This document shows positions 46,291 through 58,287 of a stretch of 64,000 nucleotides of DNA, in pieces (position 1 is the stretch's first letter; the number at the start of each line of letters is the position of its first letter). A program made the position numbers and the translations under genes. The notes under the pieces were generated by a model, which saw nothing but the letters and a program-made list of their open reading frames with translations, was not told the origin of the DNA and did no database searches. This DNA comes from Lathyrus oleraceus (lineage: Eukaryota > Streptophyta > Magnoliopsida > Fabales > Fabaceae). Location: the NCBI RefSeq assembly GCF_024323335.1, contig NC_066581.1:443139816-443203815 (forward strand), in the 5' to 3' direction.

Positions 46291-47146
46291 CGTCAGTGCC
46301 ATTGAGGAGAGTGATAAAGGTGAATTGATCCGTAAAGTTGAAGAAATTCAAACTCCTATCGCCATGATAGGTACAAAACTGCTGAAGAGTGGTCTAATCC
46401 CGGTGGAGCTAACTGATGAAGAAAATGATAAAGAGTTGAAGAATTTTATCCAACTAATGTTTGGATCAAGGCGAGTTACAGATCGAGCATCGTGTCAAAG
46501 GCAGGAAGGAGGAAGAAATAGCGGTGGTTGACATTCCGTATGACGCAGTTAATGTGGAAATCCCTATAAACCCGTTGATGATAGAATTTCTAGCGCCCTT
46601 CACGTATGAGGACGAGAAGGAAGTACCATGGATATATCATCCTAGAGCTTTTAAGAAGGGGTAGGAAGACCGACCTTTGGTAACCAATGAACCAAATGTC
46701 ACGTCAATTGTGGGACCAGCTGGAATGACACGGAGTGGCCGAGTGTTTGCACCAGGGGCCATTGATACTTTTGCCAAGACTAAAGGGAAAGAAATTGCTA
46801 CTCCTATCCAAATCCATGTCCCTAGTCTAGAAATGCATGAAATACATCTATCTCCTAAGGTTGCAGTCACCCGTGAAGAGGCAGAGGAGTTTCTGAGGAT
46901 AATAAAGAAAAGTGATTACAAAGTAGTGGACCAATTGAATCAAACCCCTTCGAAGATCTCCATGTTGTCCTTATTGCTCATCTTAGAAGCACATAGAGAC
47001 TCATTGATGAAGGTACTAAGCGCTGCGCATATCACAAAGGCCATAACGGTGGAGCAATATGATGACGTGATAGCTTGTGTGACCACCGGAAATTTCTTAG
47101 GGTTTAATGATGATGATTTTCCGGTTGAAGGAAAGAATAATAACTA
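46291..47146 (+). pseudogene. Ogre gag-protease linker (copy 3)
   Basis: Three overlapping frames carry AIEESDKGELIRKVEEIQTP, VDIPYDAVNVEIPINPLMI with FTYEDEKEVPWIYHP, and then MTRSGRVFAPGAID, EEAEEFLRIIKKSDYKVVDQ and VTTGNFLGFNDDDFP. The order matches copy 2. Frame shifts lie near 46480 and 46660. Confidence 0.75.
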
Positions 47147-47632
47147 AGCTCTACACATCTCCTTAAGATGCATAAACATTATACTGTCAAGAGTGTTAGT
47201 AGACACAGGTTCCTCGCTGAATGTCATGCCAAAAACTACTTTGGTAAAACTACTGTTGGAAGGAATGAATATGAAACCCAACACTCTATAGTAAAAGCGT
47301 TTGATGGCTCAAGACAAGTAGTGATAGGGGAGGTTGACCTACCAATTAAGATAGGCCCAACTATCTTCACTATTACATTCCAGGTCATGGACATACACCC
47401 CAAATATAGCTATTTACTTGGGAGACCGTGGATTCATTCTGCAGGCGCAGTCACTTCCACTTTACATCAGAAATTAAAATTCATCACAAATGACAAGATG
47501 ATTAGGATTGGAGGAGAAGAAGATATCCTGGTTAGCCACTTAACTTATTTCCGATATATTGAAGTGGATGGCGAGATCACCGAGACACCATTCCAATCCT
47601 TGGAGGTGGTAAATGTAATGGATGTTCAGTAG
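47147..47632 (+). pseudogene. pol: Ogre aspartic protease (copy 3)
   Basis: The active-site segment SRVLVDTGSSLNVMPK lies at about 47188-47235 in one frame. The rest is in another frame: KAFDGSRQVVIGEVDLPIKI, FTITFQVMDIHPKYSYLLGR, SAGAVTSTLHQKLKF and EEDILVSHLTYFRYI, ending at 47632. One frame shift between these parts (about 47235-47280) disables it. DTG is intact. Confidence 0.85.
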
Positions 47633-47988
47633 ACGTCTGAGACACCAAAATCAGGACCATCTATTGCCTCGTGGCAAGGAGCTAAGGATGTAATAGAGTG
47701 TGGGAATGCTCCAGACTGGGGCAAGGTGGTGGAAGTATGTAAGAAACGGGACAAATTTTGTTTGGGGTATGAACCATCGTTGGATGAAGTCGGTGATCAA
47801 CATAACAAGGAGCAGATTCCTTCTATAGAAGAGACATTCACCAGTGCTGGCCAAAACTTTCGCAATCAAGTGGCGATGATCAATGAGGAGGCTTATGAAG
47901 AGGGGGTGTCTAACTGGATACGACAGGCCACGCCCGACGAAGAACTGAAGAACTGGAAGGATGTGGAAATTCCCCAATTTTTTCAAAA
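47633..47988 (+). pseudogene. pol: Ogre pol linker, exon side (copy 3)
   Basis: Starts with a stop-containing segment (GPSIASWQGAKDVIE), then a clean frame 47726-47988: KRDKFCLGYEPSLDEVG, IPSIEETFTSAGQNF and ATPDEELKNWKDVEIPQFFQ. The frame ends exactly at the intron donor. It is equivalent to 17820-18156 of copy 2. Confidence 0.8.
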
Positions 47989-48207
47989 GTAAGTTTATTA
48001 TTTTAATCAAAACCCTGTGCTCTGCCCAAGGCACAGTGGCATGTTGTAGGGCCTCCTTTATCTGAAAGAAGTTTTGATTATCATTAATAAAATGGCGATT
48101 TGCATTCAAATTTTTGTTCCTTTCCTTTCATTTTTTATTACAATAAAAATGGTATTAATTCTTATGCATGCATTTTCTAAATAAACTGCACAAATCATAA
48201 CATGCAG
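47989..48207 (+). other. Ogre pol intron (219 bp)
   Basis: The donor is AAAA|GTAAGT at 47989 and the acceptor is CATAACATGCAG at 48207, with a T-rich interior. Joining the flanks keeps one open frame from the linker (PQFFQ) into DTIETIDND and on to RT, whereas the unspliced frame stops at once (TAA at 47990). A spliced intron between protease and RT is known for Ogre elements; splicing here is predicted from sequence. Confidence 0.85.
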
Positions 48208-48865
48208 AGACACCATCGAGACCATTGATAACGACACTACTAGGGTCTGGCATGATTTTTATTGTCCAAATTACCAAGCTGAAGACGAAGTGGGGGAAGA
48301 CTGTGAACTCCCTGAAGAGTTGGCCAAATTACTCAAACAAGAAGAGAAGGTCATTCAACCACACCAAGAGGACATCGAAGTTATCAACCTTGGGACGGAG
48401 GAACACAAGAAAGAAGTAAGGGTAGGTACCACACTTCAAGATGCAGTAAAGAAAAGACTAATAGAGCTCCTCCACGAGTACGCTGATGTGTTTGCTTGGT
48501 CATACCGAGATATGCCCGGGTTAGACACTGACATTGTTACCCACAAGCTCCCCTTCAAAGAAGAATGCTTTGCCGTCAAACAAAAGTTAAGAAGAACTCG
48601 GTAGGATATGACTCTTAAGATTAGAGAAGAGGTGAGAAAGCAGTTTGACGCCGGTTTCCTAGAAGTCGCTAAGTACCCACAATGGATGGCCAACATTGTA
48701 CCGGTACCAAAGAAAGATGGAAAAGTCCGCATGTGCGTCCACTATCGAGACCTAAACAGAGATAGTCCCAAAGATGATTTCCCATTACCTCACATTGATG
48801 TATTGATGGATAATATAGCTCAGCTCTCCGTATTTTCCTTCATGGATGGCTTCTCTGGGTATAAC
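48208..48865 (+). pseudogene. pol: Ogre RT, first part (copy 3)
   Basis: After the intron: DFYCPNYQAEDEVGEDCELP, EVINLGTEEHKKEVRVG, ELLHEYADVFAWSYRDMPG and AVKQKLRRTR. A TAG stop at 48602-48604 stands where the family has Pro. RT continues QFDAGFLEVAKYPQWMANIV, PVPKKDGKVRMCV, DFPLPHIDVLMDN and FSFMDGFSGYN. It is cut at 48865 by the copia insertion. The other half resumes at 63820. Confidence 0.9.
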
Positions 48866-49877
48866 TGGAGGTTGAGAAAAACAAAAAGGGGGGTTTGAAT
48901 TGTTTTTCGAAATAAAAACTTTTTCAGAAATCAAACACACACAGAATAAAAAGGAGATGACACAGAATTTTATACTGGTTCGCTTGAAATTCAAATCTAC
49001 TCCAGTCCACCCGGCCAAGGTGATTTCACCTTCAAAAAGGACTTAATCCACTAATCTTGAAAGATTACACCACCAATCGTCTAAGAGAATAATCCCTCAG
49101 CCCTCTCAAGTATTCAGACTACACAGAGTCACTTGAGGAAGTATTTTAAGTAAGAGTATAAATTATAATGTAATGTGCTTCTAACAAACAAGCAAGAATT
49201 ACATAATTATAAGAACAATAGCTTTTCACGTAAGAGAAGCAGCTCGTCAAATATAGGAAAGAATGATTTAAGATTTTTCATATTCTTGTGTGTCTCAGAT
49301 GTATTTTCTTGTGAAGTATTTCGTCCTTTATATAGTCGTTGTGAAGGACCGTTGGAGTGATGACAGGATCTTGGTCATTGAAGAATGTTTAATGTCATTA
49401 CTCTCCTTGTTTCTTTCTAAAACAGTTTTGCACGCCTCATTATTTCCTTCTCGAATTAATTTCTTTCCAAATTAAGATTTCTTTTCGATTATGCGTTCTG
49501 AACTTATGAGTCTGCATCAGAGTCTTGATAAATCAGAGTTTGTCTTCATAGGTTGATTATGTCTGACCACATCAGAATTTCTCAATGCTCTAGACTTCTT
49601 AAAATTCAGAGTCTGGATTCAGTATTCTTTTATCAGAGTTTCTGACTTCTTTATGTTGCGCTGGTATCTGCGTTGATCAGAATCAGAGCCTTCTGGACAC
49701 ATCCTTTGTGATTAGCATCTTATAATCAAATATTTTTGTATCTAATGTAAGTTTCTATCTAATGTTTGATCAGAGTCCTGCACACTAAAAAAATCTCGTT
49801 AGAGTACCATTTTTGTTTCATTCTTTGTTATCATCAAAATCTTAGAGATATATTGTAGAACCAACTTTGTTCTTACA
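48866..49877 (-). repeat. SIRE-like 3' LTR (1012 bp)
   Basis: On the reverse strand it starts TGTAAGAACAAAGTTGG and ends GTTTTTCTCAACCTCCA. It is nearly identical to 62804-63814 along its whole length. Confidence 0.9.
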
Positions 49878-49893
49878 ATCTCCCCTTTTTGAT
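49878..49893 (-). other. polypurine tract of the SIRE-like element
   Basis: The reverse strand reads CAAAAAGGGGAGAT directly before the LTR start TGTAAG. Confidence 0.85.
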
Positions 49894-50283
49894 GATGACA
49901 AAACAATACAGGGTAAAGGTGGAACATTAAAGAAAATCTTAGATCAGATAGGAAAGTGGGCTCCCCCTGAGTTAGATCCTTGTATAACCTAGATGTTCAT
50001 ACCGGACCTTCCTTGGTTTAGTGCTTTAGCTACTTTCCTGCATATCTTTAGTCATTGATTTAGTAATAATTTATTAATGATGTTTGCAATGCTTGAGAGG
50101 ATTTAGTTATGTTTCCATCAGAGCTGTTTTAGTTCTCCCCTTTTTTGTCAGAATAAAAAAGACATCAAAAAAAGGTTGATATTGATAAAAGGCATTTACA
50201 GATAAGCAACACATATGTCAGAAAGCAGAAAGCAAAGAGAAAGCAACAAAACAGAGAAAGCAACAAGCAAATAGCCTTGGTGC
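49894..50283 (-). other. SIRE-like 3' UTR
   Basis: About 390 bp between the end of the envelope-like ORF and the polypurine tract. It contains purine-rich pieces (CAGGGGGAGCCC, AAAAAGGGGAGAAC on the reverse strand). No gene was recognised. Confidence 0.6.
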
Positions 50284-52482
50284 CTAGGGGTTTGGAGGCG
50301 GAAACATCCTTTGGAGCAGCTGGGACAATATGTTCTGAATGTTGACATTGACTGAGTCATGTTGATCCAGCCTGGCCCGAACTACATGTTATTCTTTCTG
50401 TAGTTCCTCTAGAGTCTTCAAGACCAGAGGGACGAACCCATATTTAAAGTGCTCCCCCTGAGTTAGTGCATCAGCATTGGCTTTGGCAGTAACTTCTTCA
50501 GCAATACGAGTTGCTTCTTCAGCGTCGGCTTTAGCTTTTGCCTCAGCCTCAGTAGTAGCCGCAATAGCAGCAACAACATCAACACCATCCTTTGCTTCAG
50601 CTTCTCTGATTCTTTGACGTTCTTCTTGGCGTGTTTTCTCTTCATCTTCCTTTTTTGCCTGTTCCTCAGCTTCTCTGGCTAAGCGCTCTTGATGTCTAAT
50701 ACCAATGTCTCGGATAAATTCGTTGTGGACTTATTCAAAGAGGCCTTTCAGCTTGAAGGCTTCAGAGTTCATCCAACTTATCACTATGTTCCAGTGGATC
50801 CTTACCGCAGAGGGATCATCAATGATACCAGAATTGATGGTCAAAGACTTGACCTTCTTGACTGAAGACTCTGCAAAAACCTGGATTACTTCTTCAAGGG
50901 TAGGTAGGGTAGTCGCTGGTCTAGTGGCATAGGCAGGGGAGGGTAAGTTTGGGGCACTTAGATTAAGTGTGGGAGTTGTGGGGTTAACGGAAGTGATGGG
51001 TGATGGAATGTTAGGGCGTGAGTGTGAGCATAATTCAGGTTGTGGGGTTGGTTCAGATGGTGGTTGGGTTGGTTGTGGTTCAGAGTGGGCTGGTTATTGT
51101 GTAGGTGGTGGTGTTTGTCCAAATATGGTGCGATTTGGATGTACAGGAGGTGAGGAAGGAAAGTCTGGTGTAGGTTCAGAGTGTGATGGTTGTTGAGAGG
51201 CCAGAGCACGGGGTTGCAGCTGAGCCAAAGTGGGGGATTGGGGGTCAGTTGGTTCAGTGTTAGAGGAAAGTTCGTAGTAAGGTGGGGATTGAGGAGATGG
51301 TGATGATGATGGTTAAGTGGTTTCATTCAGCATTTCTGCTTCCGAAACGGGTAATGTGGTGGTAGCGAGGTTGAATATGAGAGAGGGTGGGTTAGAGGAT
51401 CTGGTGGTTGAGGGAGGAGTTTCAGAAGAGGTGTATATAGGATTTGTTTGGGGAAGAGAAGAAGAAATTGGTTTAATTTTGACAGAGCGAGGGACAGGTA
51501 CAGACTTACCTGGAGAGCCAACCAGAGGAACTATGGGTCTTGATCCAGAGGATTCTTCCAACTTAGCTTTCTTCGCCTTCTTGGACTTCTCAGAGGGCTC
51601 CCGCATCCTCTTCATGAAGTTAGGTGGATGCTCAGGAAGCTAGTCCACTGTGAAGTCAGAGATATCCACCCCTTGATTGGCAAGGTCCTGTAGATAGTAG
51701 GCTACTACCTCTAGAGGGTCAATCGTGGAGAACCGGTAGAGTCTGTTGGGAATCTCCCTCTGATCTCTGAATGCTTCCCAAGAGGTATCAAGTGTGGGTT
51801 TGGCTCTGACTTGATCAATGATTCCCATGCTCTTCAAATTCCGAGCATTCAGCGGTCTTCCAGTGTTAATGGTGACATCTTCCATGAGTCTGAGCTGAAT
51901 CAGGTGATCCACTAAGCCGCTCTCAATAAATAGATATGATATGAGTCTCCCTAGAGGGATGTAGTTCCTTGTCTTCATGTTGTTTCTGGTGTCTTTGACT
52001 GAGTCTCTGAAGTACTTGAAGAGGAATGCACGTAGACACAGTTTCAGACCCTTGTGAATGCAGTACAAGATACACTTCTGATATATGTTGATGTAGTCAA
52101 AAGGGTTTGAAGCAAGGTGATGATGAATGGTGCCTAAGATGATTTTCAACCAGACTCGGAGGTTCTGATGTAGCTCCTTGTTCTTGGAATGCTTGCCTTC
52201 AGCACTCTGTTGGAAGATGGTAGGGTTGATTTCCTGGGACAAGTATTTTGCCCTAGGGTTTATGTTGTAGATGCGTCTTCCTCCAGTCTTCTCCATGTTC
52301 AAAAGGGAGGCAATTGATTTCTCAATGATGACTATCTTGACTCCCAGAACGTAGGATACAATGTAGTGATCATATGAGTCTGCGAAACGCCAAAACTCCT
52401 TCACCAGATTTGTGTACACAGGACCATAGAGGCGTTGAAAGAAGGTTTCCCACCCTTGCATTTTCAATTCTTCAGTAAGGTC
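50284..52482 (-). pseudogene. SIRE-like envelope-like ORF, C-terminal part
   Basis: A single frame runs right to left through most of the region with only a few stops. First is a 275-codon globular part (QGWETFFQRLYGPVYTNLVK, IVSYVLGVKIVIIEKSIASL, IPLGRLISYLFIESGLVDHL, RPLNARNLKSMG, ending DISDFTVD). A TAG follows, then LPEHPPNFMKRM with a Lys-rich patch and long Pro/Ser/Thr-rich segments (51615-50960). Next comes MNSEAFKLKGLFE, an Ala/Glu/Lys-rich coiled-coil (50465-50690), and EHFKYGFVPLVLKTLEEL near the end. It is the gene found after pol in SIRE-type elements and often called envelope-like; its function is unproven. The N-terminal part is at 59611-59809, split off by the nested element. 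Confidence 0.8.
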
Positions 52483-53804
52483 TGAATTTCTGGTATAGTC
52501 AGAGTTCAGATGTTCTACACGAAGTCATGACATCTGATCCAACATTGTTACTTATACAACAAGACAATTAGAAAAATTAAAGCCCAGTACTCATATGCAC
52601 ACAGTCCCAGATGTCACGACATCTGCTACTCTACCACCATGGACAGAAGAACATCCAGTTATGTCCATCTAGAACAAAGACACAGTAGAGATCAAACATG
52701 GAACTTATGTTTATTAATCCTGCCCAGTTATCAGCATGATGTCTCAACATTGATTTGAACATCACCTGTTCCAACATTACAGAAGGATGAATTGTAACAG
52801 ACCAACCAGTCTATCAGTAATAGCAGTCAATAATGAATGTCATAACATTCTGTTTTGCAATCAGAGTGCAGGATATGTGTCAAGTCTGTTATTCTCTTCA
52901 TAAACAGACTAGAAACAGACTGAGTTATAACAGACAAAATAAAGTGTGCAGAAGGTAAAAACACCAGTAATTGTTAACCCAGTTCGGTACAACATTACCT
53001 ACTCTGGCGGCATACCAAGCCAGGAAGAAGATCCACTATTAGCAGTATTAATTCAGAGTTAAACTCCCCCGTTTACAACTCCTCACTTAATCCCTACCCA
53101 ATGCAATCTATACCTAGGCACTCCTAGATAGAAACCTCCAGTTCCATTCCTATCACTACAATTACCATGTGATGCTTAGACAACTTGAACATGCTTCACA
53201 ACTTCATTCAAGAACATAACCACTCTTGCCTACAGGCTTTGAGTTACAAATAATCTCATGCTTTCAAGCACTGAGAAACACCTGGTAACCTTCCCACAGG
53301 TTGGGAGGTTTACCTCTCACACGCACCCCTAATTTTTACATTGTTTGAGGCTTACAAAACCTAGGTTACAATCTGCTATTTATAACCTAACCACCCAACT
53401 GGATTTGGGCCTTCAGAAATCACAGCAAATCTTTCCTTTGCTGTTACAGAGCTGGCAGAATTCTTCTGCTACAATCAAGGTCTTCAATATTTTATTTCCT
53501 AAAAGATCTCCATATTTGGGAACTGTATATTCACCCAATATATTCACCAAATCTTTTGATTGAATCTTCAAGATCTTCACATAGGAGTTAGGATATTCAC
53601 CAGATCTCCTAACTGATCACAAACCAAACCAGAATTAACTGATTCAAATTTATACACATGTGAGATGTCACAGTCCCGATGTCGTGACATCTTACATGAC
53701 ATGTTGGTCCAGATGTTGAACTTCTTCAACCCAACATATTAAAGCAACATAGGTGATTACATTATTTGTTTTACAAAATTAATGCCAATCTTATGGTACT
53801 AACA
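52483..53804 (-). repeat. LARD-like 3' LTR (1322 bp)
   Basis: On the reverse strand it starts TGTTAGTACCATAAGATTGG and ends CCAGAAATTCA. It pairs with 58288-59610 with only scattered differences. Confidence 0.85.
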
Positions 53805-53821
53805 ATCTCCCCCTTTGGCAA
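53805..53821 (-). other. polypurine tract of the LARD-like element
   Basis: The reverse strand reads TTGCCAAAGGGGGAGAT next to the LTR start TGTTAG. Confidence 0.9.
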
Positions 53822-56800
53822 ATTTTAGCTAAAACAAATAACCCTATATGGGTTTGCACTTCCTCTTTGTCATTGACAGCCCCAATGCCACCACCACTGT
53901 TGGTGTACATGAGAAAGAAGTTGTACAATACACAATTGCATCACAACCCTTCCCCTCAACAGGAGGGTTTCCTGAAGAATATGTAATGCTGAGTACATAG
54001 ATAATGTAACTCAGATCACAAGACACAACTGTCTTCTTAACTCAGATCACAAGACACAACTGATATACCCAGTTAGTGACTTTTGTGTCTGAACCCATCT
54101 TCTCCTTGATACCAGATATTGCTTGCTTCTGGTTCATCCTCAGGACAATGTTTCTCTCCCCCTTTTTAGCTAAACATTTATAAATGACACCCTCACAAAA
54201 CCAGATCCAGGAACAGTATGCCCAGATCCTGACAAACCCAATTGTTTAGTGGGAATGAAATGTCGCTCTTGTGAGAAGAGGTGTGTTGAAACATCCTTTA
54301 AATAGGCCAGACCATGCTTAGGAATTAGCGGAAGGAGTAAATGCTTGGTCAAGATCCATAAATATTTGCTGAGAATCAGTTAGAGAATCACCACCTATAT
54401 CCCAGACAATCTTTGAATACCTTTTACAGCTCTTGACTGTTTCCAGAAACAGCAGTTCCAAGATTATTCCATAAATGCTGTCAGACACGTTACAAGCTAT
54501 GTCTTAACATTTAATACTACTTTTGTCTGTGTTCTTCATATATCCTCCCTATCACCATTTTCTAATGCCACTTCTCACCTCCAATGGTAGCTTGACATCT
54601 GGCACCACACATCCACATTTCCTTATATAACTTCCAGCAGGTACATAGGATATCTTATGTTAAGACATCACATATGACATCTTGTGAACACTCTGTCCTT
54701 TATTTTCACAAGACAAACTATCAGCAGTTTAAACCATATAACTGTAGTTTAATCAGCAGCAGAAGCAAAACAATTACTAGCTATGGCTACTAGTAATACA
54801 CACATGCACAAGGGTACTTCTCCTCCCCCTAAATTTGTGCAATAATCAACAGAATTACTAGTTATGGATGCAACTAGTAAGACACACAAATGCACAATGC
54901 ACCAGGGTACTTCTTCTCCCCCTAAACCTGTGCATGCAACAACCCTAACAGCTACTAAACTTCAGCACCTGTACCAGCCAGAATGTCATGCTGACATCTG
55001 CTATAACATCAGCACTTGTGCACCACATCCATATTTCCTTATGACTGAAGTTTCAGAAGGAAATAACAATATTGTCCAAGGCAATGTCATGACATCCGGT
55101 TAGACATTCTTCTGCTCACTCAGCCTTGACACATGCCCCATCATCTCACTAACTAACAAGGTGCCATACCTTGTTATCTGAGAACCCATAGACCACAAGC
55201 TTGATGATTACTTGCAGTGCAAAGACAGAACTCCCCCTGTCATGAACAACCAACTCTCCTCTTGAAACTTGGAGATGAACATATCCAACACCCCAAAGTT
55301 GGACCTTCACTTACTTCCTGATTCAAAGAGAACCCAGACAGTTTGATGAATGGAAAACATAAGACGCATCTTCATGTCTTCAAGAGCACACTCCCTGATC
55401 AACCTTCTTGGCTGAACACATCCACACCCTGTGACAATCTCTCTTCTAACCAGAACACAAAACAACATACCACCATCTGATATTCTTCAGATATCACTGA
55501 ATCACAAGCTTGATCCAGACACAAATTGGGACATATACACTCTCATCCCATTACAAGAGATAGTCTTCCATATAAGCTCCAGCGGGTACAATCACTATCA
55601 GAAGCCTTGTCATTGTATGTGGCATTCTGAAACAATCCTGCTTGCACATGTTCTTTAACTCCAACCACAAGCTCCAAGAGCTGACTAGAAAACACCTCCT
55701 TTTGTCTTCAACTTACTACCTTTCTGCTCAAAAGTAACTTGTCTCAGACTATCCTCAAGAATAATCAGTTGCCATATGTAGATTATCTTGATTCTTTGAA
55801 CTCACCTCTGAGATAGACCAAATGCCACTAGTTGATTACCTCTTTCATGAATCCTCATATGAAAAAGTCAAATGCTATTATTATTTTTTTTGACCTCTCC
55901 ACGTTTATCAGACGTCTCCCAAAGATATTCTGACCTTTCAAGTGAGACTTGAAGTTCAAGCTACATGTTGAACACAACTTAGATTTTCTAAGACATGAAC
56001 ATGTAACATCCTTTCTATCCAGCAACTCCAAAGAGTTGCAACGAGAACGACCTTTTTGAAGTATCCAATCTACAACCCTGTAGACCCTTCTATCTCAAGT
56101 TGATGTGCCACTTCACCAACTAAGATTCTGATGTTGAACCAAATGTCATAACCTTGTGTTTTGACATCTAGCTGTTGAATTCATCTCCTTCTTCTGCCAC
56201 TTGAAAGAACTTCCTCCCTTCACAGAACAAGATTTCAATGTTCTCATAGACTTGATTGTGGAACCAAGTTTGAGTAAACATCCTCCATCCTGCAGGTTTG
56301 CAGTTAAGTCATCCAAGCTCACACCTTGATGAATCCCTTCTTCTTCTCCAAAGACATCAGACACTCTGATGCATGAGTCTTCAGAAGGACTAGTTAGAAA
56401 CTATCCCTTCAGCTATACCGAGGATTCCACTTCCTAAAGCAAAGTTGTTTCCATGATGTCAAGACTGCTGCCACTTGTTCTTGACTCCATAGTGTGCATT
56501 AGCTAATGCACTTTCTTACCTAGATCAGAAGTAAACTGATCCACGTAACCACCATCAGGACTATGATGTTTTCTTCTTCTTGTACACACCAAGGCTGAAC
56601 ATGTTTCTTGCTAGGAAACCTTTTCAGAGATCATATGCTTTTGCTACCACCAAAGTGATAGATCATAAACCAATGTACTATCCTTCCTATGATTCTGCAC
56701 AGGATCTTGAAGATGAGATGTTCCAACATCTTTTAAAAACATCATTTATCTTGAGCTTCAAGGATAATCAATTAAATACTTGTACTTGGCACAAGTAGAC

Positions 56801-58269
56801 ATTGATCTTAAATCCTTTCCCTGTATTCCTTTCAGATACTTCCACCAAAAGACTACTTTGAAAATACTCTTCTAGTGTCAACATCTTCTGCTTGCAAGCA
56901 TCTCAACAGTTTTGAAAATCTTCCCAGATTAAATTCACCCTTAGGAATGAGAGAGATGAATTCTTCCTTGCAAATGTGTCACACAACCACCAGAACCCAT
57001 GTGACACAGGTCAACAGCCAACCAGACCCTAGGCTGACCGAACTTTAGGAGGTTAACCAAAACTCCCCCTCAAATTAACAATCATGGAAACTTCACACCA
57101 ATATCCATGCATTGTACAGACATGTCTCAACATGACATACACCATCCCTACCAGTGGCAACTAACTCTATGAGTTATACCTATACATACTCGAATCACAC
57201 CAGTCAATAGTAGATATGCATTGCCAGAGCATACTACCTCAACCAACCTCTGAATCTTCATATTCTCACTCCTTGAAAGAACTGCCACTTCTAAGCGTGG
57301 TGTTTGAATAACAAGATTCATGGTCCCAATCCTCTTAAATGAAATAGCAATCAGGTTACCCCATTATTGACTTCTAACATCCAGGGGACTTGTCTTCCCA
57401 CACAACATAGTACTTCAGGGAACAACTATCCAACCCTGATCAATCTACAGGAATAAGACAACCAGCAGGAAATTTCACAATGTCACATCTCAACCAACTC
57501 CACTTCTAGAGATCAGACTTCTAAAAGTGACCGTCTTGAGCACACACACAGTTGACCCTACCCTTGTCAACTTAGCAAACACAGATGTCTCCTCTTCCAG
57601 GTCATGAGTAGATTCCAACCAAAAGTATCCCTTTGTTTGACACCTAAACACATCTGCTCTTCAACCAGTAGTTGCATACTTGTTGAACAACATGTTCTAA
57701 CATTACATAGAACATTAGTTCCACGTTCTTGGAACAAACCCTCCTTGACACTCTTCAAGGTCTTCATATACACTACCCAAGAGAGTAAAAGAATCAGTGA
57801 TCAGGTGATTCTTACCATCCTGAAGTGAGAACTTCATGATGAGTGGACTTGAGGAGACTCAAGTATCTTTGACATCTTCAGTAGACTATGATGAAATCTT
57901 GAATACAACAGCCTTTCATCCATATGAGGGGAACCTTCATCAGAGTTTGAGTTTAGACAGGTATTATGCAGCGGAAATCATAATACAACTCAACCTATGA
58001 CCACGCACTTCACCATATCAGCCTCCAAGAACATACCAAGTTTGAATATGTTTCAATACTAGCACAACTGTTCCACACAAGGGCCAATTGCCAACCTCCA
58101 GAGACAGGCACACACAGTTCCTGTCATGAATAGTCCATCCACCTACTTCAAGGGACCATTCAGGGAAATCACAGAACCTTCCACAGGTTCCAACATCAGT
58201 ACTGGCATAACTCCTTGCAAGATACCAGAGAGTATCACCCATGGATCTCATCCAGAAACAGAACAGGAT
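53822..58269 (-). other. non-coding interior of the LARD-like element
   Basis: About 4.4 kb with only short chance frames (none above 80 codons). The plus strand is C-rich and pyrimidine-rich, with recurrent CTCCCCCT blocks (for example near 54825, 54918, 55233 and 57063). These are AGGGGGAG on the element's strand and resemble its polypurine tract. Repeated words such as GACATC and TGTCATGACATC occur here and in the LTRs. I recognised no protein domain. Confidence 0.7.
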
Positions 58270-58285
58270 GCCTGCTCTGATACCA
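58270..58285 (-). other. primer binding site of the LARD-like element
   Basis: The reverse strand reads TGGTATCAGAGCAGGC, a perfect core of the tRNA-Met site, two bases from the LTR end. Confidence 0.9.
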
Positions 58286-58287
58286 AT

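Noticed and set aside
51317..51643. 108-codon plus-strand frame opposite the envelope-like ORF
   Set aside because: It is antisense of the Pro/Ser-rich part of the envelope-like ORF and has no recognisable domain.
56580..56798. 72-codon plus-strand frame in the LARD-like interior
   Set aside because: No similarity recognised, wrong strand relative to the element, and no neighbouring coding signal.
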